A stretch of 64,000 bases of DNA from Daldinia sp. FL1419. Its lineage: Eukaryota > Ascomycota > Sordariomycetes > Xylariales > Hypoxylaceae. Below, one piece after another: positions 11,012-24,000 of the stretch. The stretch is from assembly GCA_025201765.1 (NCBI GenBank), contig MU623352.1, forward strand, positions 124,001 to 188,000, in the 5' to 3' direction. How positions within the stretch are numbered: the stretch's first letter is position 1; each line of letters opens with the position of its first letter. The notes beneath the pieces are model-generated. The model did no database searches. It had not been told where the DNA came from and saw nothing but the letters and a program-made list of their open reading frames with translations. The position numbers and the translations under genes were made by a program.

Positions 11012-11745
11012 TTTTTTCCGTCGTCATATTTGCATTAAAACAACACAAACCCGGCCGGCAAATCGCAAAAAAAAAAAAAAAACAAAAAACAAAAAACAAG
11101 CCCCCCCCCCCCCCCCCCCCCCTTCTCACCCTTTTCCCCCACGGGGGTTTAAAGGGGGGAGGGGGGGGTTAGCTAGTGAGCCAGCGAGGGCGTTTAGACC
11201 GTTACGTCGTTGCATCTGTTCGACCAGGTCCAGCGGCTGGAGCGCGTGTGGGCGCGAATCACACGCAAACCCGGGGACTTAGCCGTCTGGCGCGCGGGTA
11301 TTTTCCCCCTTCTTCTTGTTTAAATCCAACTGGACCCTTACCTTTCCATTTTACTCCCAAGTAGGTATTCTTCAATACTCCCCTGGTCTGCTACATGGCT
11401 TCATCTACATACTCGCGGATTATATCCCCTTGCGCAAGCGGGAATTGGGAAACATACCTATACATACATACCGTACGTACATGCCTAGGTACATATCATA
11501 CGTGCCTTAGCTGCCTGCTTAGGTCGGGCAGGTTAGGCAGTTAGGAGGTATGTAAGAGACGAGTAAATAACTAAGTAAGTAGGTATACCTGGTAAGTAAA
11601 CGCGCACGGTGAACGATTACGATGGACCGGTCGCCGCTACATACGACGATGGATGATGGGTCGCACCCAGAGCGACCAACATCGCGCCCCATATTCATCC
11701 ATCATATTGCCATCTTCCCATTCTCCCCCTTCTAGGCCCCGAGAG

Positions 11746-11769
11746 AGGTCAAGGTCAAGGTCAAGGTCA
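11746..11769. repeat. Tandem hexamer AGGTCA x4
   Basis: Four perfect AGGTCA units in direct orientation lie just upstream of a plus-strand CT-rich tract. This could be a microsatellite or a cluster of protein-binding half-sites. Confidence 0.8.
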
Positions 11770-12023
11770 CTCGACCCAAAATCCCGAGTCTCAAAGTGCA
11801 ACTCGAAGCGAAGCTAAGCCCAGCCCAAACTCTGAGTCCTCTCTCTTTTCTTCATCTCTCTCTCTCTTACCCATACCGTATACCGTATACCGCATACGCA
11901 TTCCCCAAAATCTAGTCTCTTCTGCCGTGCGACGCAACGAATGCCCTAATCTAAAAAAGCTGAGAGCCAATACCTCCCTCCTCCCCCAAGTCTTCCCGAC
12001 AACAACCGTTCCTGCTGCGCAAG

Positions 12024-12060
12024 GTAAGTCAGCATTAGCATTAGCATTAGCATTAGCATC
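12024..12060 (+). repeat. Consensus 5' splice-site word followed by AGCATT repeats
   Basis: GTAAGT at 12024-12029, preceded by AAG, matches a strong fungal splice donor. It is followed by four AGCATT units and one AGCATC (12031-12060). No coding exon can be joined to it, so it may mark a noncoding leader or be chance. Confidence 0.45.
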
Positions 12061-12380
12061 AGCACGTCCTCGAGAAGGTCCGTGTTACCCCAAACCAGAA
12101 AAAAAAAGAAAAAAAAAAGAAGTAGAGGCAAGCCCTCCTCCCCCCCCTTTCTCCGTCAAATCATCAATTCTCCGATAGAGGGGCAGGGGGCGCCGCCGCC
12201 GCACCGATTGATTGGGCCAAGGCGCCCCCAGACCCGGGTTGCGTCGCAGTGCCCAGCTAATAAATATATAAAATAAACAACCATGAGGGCATTGTACCGC
12301 ACGACGGCCAAATACGAACGCCCTAACCCTAGGGCCTAGGCATACCCATCGTAGCGTACGGAGAGACCGCCCCAAGGTGA

Positions 12381-12440
12381 GATATGTAATGTGTAATGTA
12401 ATGTGTAATATAATGTGATGTAATGTAATGTAATGTAATA
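12381..12440. repeat. TAATG/TGTAATG microsatellite
   Basis: Imperfect repeats of TAATG and TGTAATG fill about 60 bases. It lies in gene-free DNA with no adjacent coding frame. Confidence 0.75.
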
Positions 12441-13555
12441 TAACGTATTAGAACGCGCGTAACTACCCTAACCAAACCTAGCAAGACTTTCCCTTTCCCT
12501 TCTCTTCACCTCTGGCGCTTGTTCTGCATGAAATAGCTTCAACGGGTCGTAATATTGCTTCTGCTTGCGTGCCTAACCCTAGGCAGTTACTTACTTGCCT
12601 GTTCTCGGGAAGAAAAACAGGAAGCAGTGGAACAAACCCACGACGGGAGATGACGATGACGAACTAACCCATTGGATGCTTCAGAAGAGAAGGAAAAAAA
12701 AAAGAAAAGAAAAAAAAGCCTCGACCGTATGTATGTAATTTTACAATATGCGCATGAGAATAAACCAAACAAACAACCCCGGTCTTATCGTCTCCAGACT
12801 CTAGACGCCTTGGTTTCCCCTATTTTTTCACATGGTATCTATTGTATTGTACAGGGCTTTCGATGCGTACCTATTTCCCCAGATGAACAATGGCGGTGGC
12901 GTGGACATTGTGGACAGATGTAGAATAAATGACAATAAAAATGATAAAAGTAAAAAAGTAAAAATCATCCTTCGTCCGGCGCCCAGAAACTCCAGGTCCT
13001 CTCTTTTCCCCAAAGCCCCCATTTCTCCATATACCGTAGAAAATGCTTTTAAAACCGTCGTCTTCATGAAACCCCCTTATCCTTGAATGTAAAATGTATG
13101 CAGGTGGATGGTTTGGTACAGTTGGGATGGCTATTAGTTACAGTGAAATTCTAGACGAGAGAAAAATCGTAGCGGAGCGACATATCTCATCATAAATTTG
13201 AGGGTTTGTGTGTTTGTTGATCTGTGCTTAGAATCGGCGTGGCGCGTTCGTAATGTCGCCCTTTTTTTCTTTTTCTTTTTCTTTTTCTTCTTTTTTTTTT
13301 TAATCCAGCCAAGACTTTTCGATAATTATTTTGTAAGGGGGGGAAGCAATATCACCAACTTCCCTTCCCTTGCTGGTTAAAATCAGAGCGAACTAAGAAT
13401 GTCCATGATAAATCTTGAGCAACAAATCGATATTGTCCGTGAGAATAAGGGCTCACTTTCCAGAGAATTGGTAAAAATGCTGTTTCCCAGATCCCGACCC
13501 AGAACCAGAGGCTGAAACACGGACACACTTCCAACCACCACAACACGCATGTCCT

Positions 13556-15093
13556 TTAATCATTTTCTCGTCCGGGTCCTCCTGATCCAACCCCTGTCGC
13601 TCCACCACGCGATCTTTCGTCCGACGTCGCCGGGGAATTTCGTCGCTCGCTTTCGCCCTGCTGCGCTCTCATTTCCGACGCGTACCGCGGTGAAGGGTCT
13701 TCTGATAACAGCGACGAAACCGTATGTGCGCCGCTCCTAGATTGTTGTGGTGGCTCGTTTAGTCCGGATTCTCTTGACGGCCCGAGGCCAGGTGAAAGTC
13801 CCCGATGCGGACCAAACGGCTCAATCCGACCGCGTCCCGTGGATCGGTACGACGACACGTCGCTTCTTTGCCGTGAATGACCTCGCCGCCGACCGGCGGG
13901 CGGATTTGATAATGCTGATGGTCCGCCGTGCTGACCGAAAGGCGGAGATCTAAAATGCGTTTGACTCGGCGGAGGCGGCGCTTGCTGGGGACCCGTTGCT
14001 TTTCGTTTCTTGGGCGATTCTACTAATTGCCGAGGGGCAACATTAGCCAGACGTATTTCTACCTGCTCATTTTGGATTTTGACAAACCAGAAGGCGTCCC
14101 TGGCTGATTAGAGCCTCCTTGGGTGGTCGGGGGCTGCCAATGGTGGAAATATATCGACGGTGACTGAGTATCTTGTTGCGGTTGCTGCTGCTGCGCGAGC
14201 GCGTGCGCCGGGTGAGCCATACCAGGTGGTCCAACGGCACCCTCTCCCGTGGTCAGCCGGGGAAGGGCCGAACTCCCTAGAGGCCTTCCTACAACTCCGC
14301 CCATACTCAACGTGTGCGCCCTGTGTCTTGGTGAGTTGGGCCCCTGATAAGGCACAAAGCTTGCCTGGGCGCCCGCTGCCGAGCCTGGCGTCGATGGGAC
14401 ACCATACTGCTGGCCCCCGTACTGCTGAGACTCTCTTCGCACCTCCGGTGATAAAGCCCCTTGGGCTGGCATAATCTGCGCCGCGTGCGCCTGCTGCGGT
14501 ATTAAATACTGTTGTGCCCATTCAAGGGCCACTTGTGATAACGTTCCGCCACTCATTCCAGCGAAAACTACCGGTACCATCGGTGGTGGTATACCCCGTT
14601 CTAAAGACGTTCGGAGTATCTCATATTCCACTCTTCTCTGTTCTAGACGTAACGTTTCCTGCCGCGTCTTTTCTTCTTCCTGTTTCCTTTTCTCCTCTTC
14701 AGTTTTGGCCAGCAACCAAGTTTTCATGTCTTCAGAGCCCTGATGTTGAGGGGGCGCTGGTAATGCGCCAAGCGCCTGACTGTGCGGAGAAGGAGCTAGC
14801 GCTCCTTGAGAATGTAAAGGCGGCCCCGGAGCCGGTGGGTGAGGCGGACCAGGAGCCGGTGGTGGCGGTTGAGCTAGTGTCATGGCTGCCGGGAGAGGCA
14901 GGCCACGATGAGGTGCTGACATGGGCTTGGTAGATGGACTCTGCTTCTGCGGGAGAGCGACAAACGACTTTTGCAAAGAGTCCTGGACACTCAAGGGGGG
15001 CGAGGATCGAGGCGGCGTCGGTAGATCATGGACAGGCCGGTACCCGTGTTGAACTGGCTGCTTGGTTGTGAGCATCATCTCGATAGAAGACAT
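13556..15093 (-). CDS. Pro/Gln-rich putative transcription regulator (RfeF-like)
   Basis: The spliced product has 490 residues from exons 15093-14088 and 14022-13556. The 65-base intron 14087-14023 has a GTTTGT donor, a GCTAAT branch-like word and an ATTAG acceptor, and splicing carries the frame into the conserved-looking SPKKRKATGP segment, a likely nuclear localisation signal near residue 337. Residues 1-120 are Pro-rich and disordered. Residues 121-180 form a charged helical block (motifs MKTWLLAKTEEEKRKQEEEK and PPPMVPVVFAG), which I associate with Aspergillus proteins annotated as RfeF. Later come Gln/Gly-rich tracts and SIYFHHWQPP. A nuclear regulatory role is inferred from composition and resemblance; no classical DNA-binding domain is visible. 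A very long upstream gene-free region would fit complex regulation. Family naming is from memory and only moderately sure. Confidence 0.75.
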
Positions 15094-18000
15094 GAAGAGG
15101 AACTAAACAGCAGCGTGGGGACGCATGCTAGGGGTTAAGGGTTAGAAAGAAGCAAGGTGACAGAAAGATGGTGGCGGTGGTGGCAGTGATGGGGTAGTGG
15201 TGGTAGTAGTGGTAGTGGTGGTAGTGGTGGTGTATGCAAGAGGATAAGAGGTGGTGAATGGTGAATAATAACCTTTGCATAAGAAAGTTGGATGGGACGG
15301 CCAACTTAGTAGAGAGGGGATAGGACACGATCGGGGCTTGTGGAACTGTTGGATCCTAAAGCCCAGCCTCATTTGAAGGTCGATACCAAACACATAGGTA
15401 GCAATTCCAAAGGATTAACTAGGGGGGAACACTGTAGTAGTTTGTTGCGTGGTATTTTGGGCGTAGTAACTGGACATGCGCCGACACAGCAGCAGTCGAG
15501 GAACCCTGGCCTGTTTTTTTTTATTAGGAGGATCGATGCCCAAGGTAGCTAGCTCTCTCTAAAGGTGTCGGGAGGCACCAAGTAGGAAGACCTTGGAACA
15601 AGACGATAATGTGAGCTGATAGACTAGATTCTACCACTTGTAGCCGATTTAGGCAATGCCCGAAGCGGAAAGTAGAGGTCGTTCTGGGTGTGGAGCAAAA
15701 CGAGGGCCGGGCTTATCTGAAAGTAATATGCGTACTCATTTATCTGGGAGATTTCATACAAGAGCTTCTGTAGAGAAAGAAACCGGATAGGAAGGAATAT
15801 GTGACTATTTAGGGACAAGGGATTTAGATAGCTTGACGGAACAGGATATCTAAGTATGTCGATTTACGCAAAGCTGGTAATGATAACCGTCCGGAGTCAT
15901 CAGAAGGAAGCACTCGCTGTCAAAGTGAGTGTGGTCCAGTCATGTTAGGATGGACAAGGAAGCGGTTTAGTAACAAGAGAAATAAAGTGTGTTTAGAAGT
16001 AAGTAGTCAAGAATTTTGTCAGGTTTTTTTTCTTTTTTTTTTCTTCTTCAATAAACGAGAAACCGAGGTAGTAAGAGAAGCTGAAAAGCTAGCTAGTAAC
16101 AACCGTAAGGAGAAACTAGAGCGTGTGTCTAGGTAGCTACGGAATGTTAGCTCCAAGTAGAAGTTGAAGAGTGGCTGAAGAGTTGGCGAGGCGTGTCCCG
16201 GGGTGTTGATGAAGGAGGGGAAGAAGGAAGCCTTCTTTTCACGCCACTGTAGTGACGAGGCTGATCGAGCTGCTAAAGTACAGGTTCGAGAAAAGTCAAC
16301 CTGGCCTGTCCTTGTCCTCTTGTTAATTTTTTTTTCTTATTATTTTTCTTCTCTTCTCTCTTTCCGTCCAGGGTTTAACGGGACCCTGTCTTTTCACAGC
16401 AAGGCAGGGTTATTGGTCCGACCTTGGGACGGGTGTGTTTATAGGGCTAGTGAGGAAGTATCTTTTTGGTAGTATGTCCTCACTTAGAGTACATTGTAAG
16501 ATACGTAGTAGTCAAAGTAGTCAAAGTAGCAGCAGCAGCGGTAGTAGCAGTAGTAGCAGTAGAAGAAGAGATTTGAACTTACCCCGTTTCGAACTTGAAG
16601 TATCGAAGGAAGAGACACAGGGACTTGGGCCGGGGGTGGGAAGAGTTACCATGCAGGGTCGATCCTCGACGTCGGAAAAAAGAATGTGAAGGAGGATGCA
16701 AGAGTGACGAGCGAATCAACGAGTGGTGGGGGTGAAAGTATTGGCAAAGCGGCTACTTAGCAATACCTAGACATACCTAAAGGGCTAGCATACCTAGCAG
16801 CCAGCTTGCCTTAAGTAAGTATGGTGCTTTGCTTGCTTGACTAAGTAACAGTGTGAGGGAGAGAGTAGAAAAGACACAATGTGGATGGATTGAAGAGTGG
16901 AGTCTTAAGAGCAAAGACTGCACGGTGCATAATGTGGGCAGGTAAACGAAAACTGGAATAAACAGACACTTTTTTTCTACTGCTGTAAGACGTGTCAAGA
17001 AGAGTTCGAGACTGGGGTGGGATACGATAGTGCAGGATAATTCTCGCCAGAAGATCTAGAACCTAGACAATCCTCTTTTTTTTTTTTTCCTCTTTCACTT
17101 AATTTTGTTTATTCTTCTTCCCAGATGTAGCGCTTTGTAAGTGCTGAAGTGTGTGTGTGTATGTGTGTGATATATGTGGGTAGGTAGTTTTACTGTAAGT
17201 AGTGTAGGTTAGGAAAAAAAAAAAAAACCTTTAGGATGTATAATGTAAATCTATAATCAATACACGGGACGGATATAGGCAGTACGTACGTGTAGAAAGC
17301 TAGTTTGTATCAAATACTAAAATACTATAAATACTATGTACCATACTACTACATTATGTAGGTTATTCTACATGCCTGTATCGTGTATGGCGAAGATATG
17401 TACTATGTGAAATATGATGTATGTAGAAAGGGAAACTCGGCAGAGACCGTTGGTACTAAGCATTTCGAATAAGTTCAAAAGCGGCAAGTACATACTGTAT
17501 GTACATTCCAGGCTTGGAAATAGTAGCGTCAGCAGCTGAAAAGTGGAGTTTATCCCGCTCGAGGTAGACGAGTAATGTACATAGTTACAAAGCTGTGAAA
17601 ACCGTGCCTAGACCTGATGAAGAAAGAAGAGGCCAGGGTTTATGACCATTGTGGACATTATGGGCTGAGTGGGAAGAAATACGATACTAATATATACCTA
17701 AACATATCATAATACTCTTACCATCATACCAAGTACTGCTACTCTTTAGGTATCTTGGGTACTAACAGGGAGGCCGCTTGATCCAGCCGAGAGGGAAAAA
17801 AATTTAACAATATTATCCACAAGCGCTTCTCGAGTCATGCTACAAGAAGGGATGAAGAGGAGTAGTGCATCAGACAGATTATGTACGAACATACGAACAT
17901 GTACCTAGCTCTAGCTGATATCCCTGGTCCTTGGGGGCAGAAAGAAACCCACGTAAAATATCCCAAATACCTAACATTCTACATAGGTATGTTGTCTATG

Positions 18001-21000
18001 GAATATAGATAGGTACCCAAGGTCAGTAGGCAGTCTGGTAGTATACATTTACGCCTACATCATGTACAGTCAAAGTCTTCCCAAGTAGTATTAGCGCACC
18101 AAAGAGTACCGAGAGTACTGTATGCATTATACAATACGAAACCGTGAGGAGCTCTCCAGTTTCCAAGTATTCTATACTGTGTTACTGTACGGAATCTTCG
18201 CCGGGTCTTCCAGTCTAGCATACATATGCAGGCGTATGTACCGACGGATGTACATACGTATGTGTAGGTAGTCTGCATGGGGAGAAAGGGTCTCGACGAG
18301 GGAGATAGATGTGAGATGGCTAAGAAGTATGCAACGAGTTTCAATCCCACTCAAGAGCATCTGGGTATGATATATATGCCGTTTAGGAATTATGCGTAAT
18401 GTAACATATGTACCTACCTATATACCCTACCTCAGATTATACGTATGCTAAAAGGTATGTGCGTATAGAGGAGTTATACTCGTGTGTAGTGTATGATTCT
18501 ATATCGAAATGTTACGCGTGTAGCGGAGCATTTACGAAATCATCATACCAACTGACGTACTTACAGTATGATCCCTATAGAGCAGCAAAGCAACACTAGC
18601 AGCATAGGCAAGAATGAGAAAAAAAGAAGAAGAAACATGATGCACCATGGCGGGGTCTACCATTATACCTCATAACAAGGGGCTCGTCTTGTCCTGTAAC
18701 CTGTAACCAACTCGTACTATGTAAGATCCCCAACAGTGTCAGCTGTAGATATTCCCGATCTCGCAATTGTATGAATTGTAATGAATAACGCGCGCACGCG
18801 CAACGGGGACAAACAATCCTAGCAAATCTTGGCAGCTGACTTCCTCTTTAGAAGATCAACATTTTTTACCTAGAGTCAGTCTAGGTTAGGTAGGTAAGAA
18901 AAATACGAACAATAGTAATACGTATACTTCGAGTTTCTGCGGCCGCGTGGCTACCGCTATTGGGTATTGCGTCCCTTGCCTAGGGGGGCAGGTTGTTTTT
19001 CCTGAGGGGGTTTATTATCATTATTATTTTCTGACCTGACGAAGATTCCATTTTCATACATAATGCCTAAGAACGCCGTGTCTCGGGACCGACGGCTCAA
19101 ATGCATAGGTATATATTACATAAGTAACTTCGGTTATGTTGGATAATAAAACCAAGTTGGCTCGTGGAAAAGTAGAAAAGTAGAAAAAGCGGCTAGGTGA
19201 TTGATAATTGGGCAATGGGAGCGAAGTTAGCAGGTTGGGTTAAGTTGGTCAGCCAGTAGAAGGGAGACAGACAGGCCTAGATAGCCTGGATGGGCTAGGC
19301 ATCGTATTGTTTCGCCTTCTCGCAGCCCTTGTCGGCAATGTTTCAAGATCAACCCGATTAGGCAAGTCGATCTCTCATATTTAGACGTTTCAACTAAGGC
19401 AGAAAACTGGGGGTTCGGGGAATTGAAGGAGCACTGCAATAGGGTAACATACTTAGATTGTACTATGTATGTACATAGGTAGGTAGTTATTAACTAGTAA
19501 GAAACTCGTCACATATATACCTTATGTACATAAACATATGTGAGATGGACATATTAGACGTACCTAACATATATATCCCAAATATACTTCTTTCTTTTCC
19601 TTTAGAGGGGATATATATTTACCTGATATACCCAGGTAGGACCTAGGTACCGTAATTTTCCAGAATCACTTTGCCGGGTCAGCGCCGACCAGCCGGGGAA
19701 TGAGGGATGATGGATGATCTCATCTAGATCCGACTTTCGACGTGCGGATTGAGGTAGATACTTGGTACTAGAACGTAATATATAGAGTGCCGATGGTCCT
19801 CATCATCGTCCTCATCACGCTCCTGAAACGTCCCATCGTATAATTTTTAGCCATGTAATCTACAAGGGTTTCGGGCTGTGGAAAAAGAGCTTAGAGGGGG
19901 ATGGAGAATGGAGAATGGAGGAGACTGGAGGGGTCGATAATTATGGCGAAATGAGGAAAGCCCTCGAAGTTACAAAAGATTGTGACTGGACGGATCATAG
20001 GGCGAGTTCTACGGGAGGGGCTGCAGAGTTAGTCCTAAGGAGGGGCAGCCTATCCGTAAAAAGTACATCGGTCGCATTCGCGCTTTTGTCTGCGCTTTCA
20101 AACTAAAAAATGAACGCTAAAAATGTGACCCCCCGGTACTTACACTAATGTACGGACCCGTACACCTCCAACCTTAGATGTACGTAGGGTTACATGGTAA
20201 ATACATTGTATAATATACTAACGCTTATTCACACGAAGTACTCACCTATTTTCTTTATCGAGGTCGTATTCTCTTAAGCTTATTTGGGTTTTACTCCTTT
20301 GTTACATCTTGTATCCATCTCATCCATCTTGGCTTCGAAAGGCACTCATACCATTGTTGCGAACTGCGTGCATCCTTTCTCTTATGTAAGGTATTATCAT
20401 AGCAAGACCGGTCAAGATGCAACCTTGTAAATCGTCCATGTCGTGGGACTCGTGGGATTCGTGGTCAGTTTTTTTTTTGTTTTTTTTTTGCAAGCCTCAC
20501 AATTCTCCTTGTATTACTTGTATTACATGTAACACCCCGTGTAAGCCGGCCCTGGACAGCTTTTCGCCTCAGCCCGGTTTTTGACTTCTTACCGGAGTCT
20601 TCCGTATGCTTAAATGGACGAGCTCGCCTCATCGAGCGATCAGTTCAGGTCAGTGCAAATGCCGATATTTAAGGTTGCTTTTAACCTTACCTTACCTCCT
20701 TTTTTCTGGTTTTCTTTTTTTTCACCTCGACTTGCCTTGCTTATTATTGCCTTACCTTTGTGCTCGGACAGGAAAGACGGGGCAGACAGGGTAGGCGAGG
20801 GTATCGTAAACAGCGGATGTCTATTGTGTATTGTGCGAGTACAAGGAATACTCGCATGAAATCTTGCATTAATGCTACCGCTTTTGGATTTCCTCACCCA
20901 TTACGCTCATTGCGCCCATTGTAGTGCCCGTTACATGATTTATATGATCTGAGCATTATGACTTGTTTCTTGACGCCACAGCCGAGTTTCTCGCTTGGCA

Positions 21001-24000
21001 TCAGGTCAGGTGTGGACGAATCTGTAGATGTTAGATGTCCAGACCCGTATAGCCGCAACATTTTTGCAAAACGTCGGCCGTTATTACCTACATTAGGAAG
21101 TCTAAATATATCAGCTCGTGGCTGATAAATGACATAAATGACATGGAGCCTCACGAGACCTGGGAGCACGTCGTTGATGTGGTAGCACAAGGCGACGCTT
21201 CGATTTATTGTTGGAATTTATTAAATATTAGATCTTGTTCGTAAACAAAGCCAATTCCTATTTCCAGGCGCAATACTATGTAGTGGCCAAGCCATGGCCT
21301 GCACGAACAGGCAAGCAGGTGTAATGGTGGTGCAGCGTGTAGCCAATAACTCGTGTGCGAGCAGAAGATCACTTAGACGTACTGCCACGACCTCGTAAAC
21401 ATTGTCGCCCGTGTGGACCGTCGCCTCGATATCTTAATGATATACAGAAAAGCCGCGCAAGCAATTCCCGCTCGATTGTTATTTGTGAGACCGGGTATCC
21501 TTATACACTAGATGAATGCCAATTTCTGTCACACGGCAAGCATTGGATACGAAGCGCGGGTTCAAATTTAATATTGATTATAAAATATCTACTTGCATAC
21601 TTTATAACATCGACAATTTTCTATTTGTGAAACTACCTCTAGGCAGCACGTAAAAGGTAATAGCTGAAGTTAAGCCACAGCACGTTCTTACAGATCTACC
21701 GTTTACGAAAGACGAAAATCGTATGTACATAAACCCACATTAAACGTGTAAATACACGTTACTTAGCTGCATAGGTAAGTAAAAATAATTAACTATTAAG
21801 ATATAACGAGCGCAACGTAGCCGTTATTTCGCATAGTCTTTCCTTCCTTTTCTTTTTACTAACTACTAATTCTAAGACTTTGATTGCATAGTATGGATGA
21901 GACTTGTTTAACTCTTGCGGCTGGAAAACTGGATGGAAGTGATATATATAGGTAGGTATATATAGGTATAAAATAAAATAAAATAAAATAAAAAAGGCCT
22001 AGGTCCAGATCCCGCCGCCCTACTAGATCTAACTAATGCATTAGCGCATTTTTAGTGGAAGTTATTAACACTGTACTGTACATATGGGGTACCTAAGCCT
22101 CATGATTCCTAAACGGGGAGGAAAAAACAGCGGCTAGCCAATCAGCGCTTAGGTGTCTGTCCAGACCGGGACAGCTGGTAAGCTAGGCGAGATTCTTGTT
22201 CCAATTGTTCCAAAAGAAGAAGATAACTCCTTGTTTCTTCCACGGTACCATTTATGCGGTAGCCTAATGGCGGATGTTCCTAGTGCTGCGCGCGGAAAAG
22301 TCATGATGCGTATTGTACCAAGTGCGAATTTTGTATTAGGTTAGTAGACTTACAGAATTGACATAACTAGACTTACCCCAAGTCAGATTAACTAGGTTTT
22401 ACCAAAGTGGTTTTTGCAGTTAGTCTGCAGTCTGCCAATAACTGTAGCAGGAGCTTTTAGGGCATTAAAATATTATACAGTATTCATCATACTGTGCTCA
22501 CACGACCAATAACTCTATCTTCATGTCATGTTCACTGGTTCATCGACTCCTCACATGTCCGCTTAAATTTGGAGATTAAAGTTACCAGGACGAGACGACG
22601 TTTGAAACAACTCCATCAATTCTTCTTCTTCTTTTTCATTTATATGCGAGAGGCAAAGAGAACCAGAAGAACGTCTACAATTTCAAATATGCCGCTCAGA
22701 TCAAAGCCAAGAATATTACGCTTGGCTTTGGATTATTTCTGTTACATCCGATCGTGGCAGCTTAGCATAACAAACGACACTCGTCTATATCCTCAATTTG
22801 GGAGTCTCCTGTTTTATGCCACAAAGTCCCACTATGTCTTTATCTAACAGAATCTCCATTATGATTATATGCACTGCCAAAATGCGTTTAGCTGCGCGGT
22901 ATATTCATAAGAGCAGTATTAGGGTAGTCTTCCGAACAAGGCGCTGGACCTAGACCTCGCCTTCAACTAATAAGTTACTTCGTAGTTTGGGGGTCAGTTT
23001 CGGTACATCCAGGGCAAGAGAGAACAGAATAGCAGTCCTTAACCAATTCTCTAATCACAAGTCTGATACGAGAAAACACTCTTTCAGGTTCGAGCAGTCA
23101 GTTTCCCATGCGATATACGTCCAAAGACGGGTCGACACATTTTCTCTGTTTACAAGTTTACGATACACGTTTGTATCTCTCTCTCGCTATCCAAGAAACA
23201 GCCGCTCCTGTCACTCGAACAGTTTGATATGACCAAACACGGAACCAGTTAGCCGTCGAATAGCGTTGGTGCCGTAGAAGGATCAAAACAGAACTTGACC
23301 GGCAGCTCGTACAGCAGGGGCTAATAAGCTTATGGGTCATACTCTTCCAGCCGCCAATTATTTCCCTACGAATGGCATTCGAGTTTCTACGACTCGCCGT
23401 TACGATCCAATGGATATGACATTGGAGCCGGTGGGGACGTGTGAGAAAAAACGCACAGCAGCGGGTAGGCCAATGTTTAGTTTTCTCGCAGCCGCCGATA
23501 CCTTGAAGATTTTCGGGCAGGCTAACTCTAAAACAACTTTAAAATGTCATGTAGACATACATGGAGACAACGTACATGAAGACTTAGATTGATGTATCCG
23601 GTTCTTACCGTGGCCCCTATTCCCTAGTCATGTACAGTAGGTCGACCCCATTACGAGGGACACGCACACGTCTCTTACAGCCTCCTGTAGTGTATTACAG
23701 GCAAGAGGCATGTACAACTCCGTACAGTAACTCAACAACGTCTTCGGATCCGGAATCTTGTTCAGGACCCACTCGCGGGATCCAAGAACTTCGCAATATA
23801 CTGAGCCGCTAAGTAGCCTGTGGAAATTTGATCGGACTTCCGGAGTGAGCCACGCACATACGAGGCAGGTTGGCCGCCGAAAAGCGCATATTGCATTTGG
23901 CGATGCATCACATCACGAATGAAAACGGTATACGACATGGCAAGGATCGGAATAGGGGATAGAACAAGACGTTGCCCAGGTTTCCTAAATATTTCCTTAG

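Larger units (their letters stand above)
6060..13555. other. Long gene-free low-complexity intergenic region with an assembly gap
   Basis: Between two convergent genes lie about 7.5 kb of short frames, homopolymers, microsatellites and TACC/GGTA words. No frame encodes a recognisable domain. Plus-strand CT-rich tracts, typical of fungal transcript leaders, occur at about 10370-10440 and 11820-11875. A strong donor-like AAG|GTAAGT is at 12021-12029. A gap of ten N lies inside. A gene could be missing in the gap, but none is visible. Confidence 0.6.

Noticed and set aside
10704..11282. Overlapping Pro-, Gly- and Lys-rich frames of 129-158 residues
   Set aside because: They run through poly-C, poly-G, poly-A and N bases at the assembly gap and have no real coding content.
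12321..12585. CCCTAACCCTAG words as an internal telomere remnant
   Set aside because: Only one to two TTAGGG-type units at each site, too few to distinguish from chance.
14059..14088. C-terminus SKSKMSR of the RfeF-like protein
   Set aside because: It lies inside a typical 65-base intron. Splicing leads into a continuing Pro/Arg-rich frame with a nuclear localisation-like motif.
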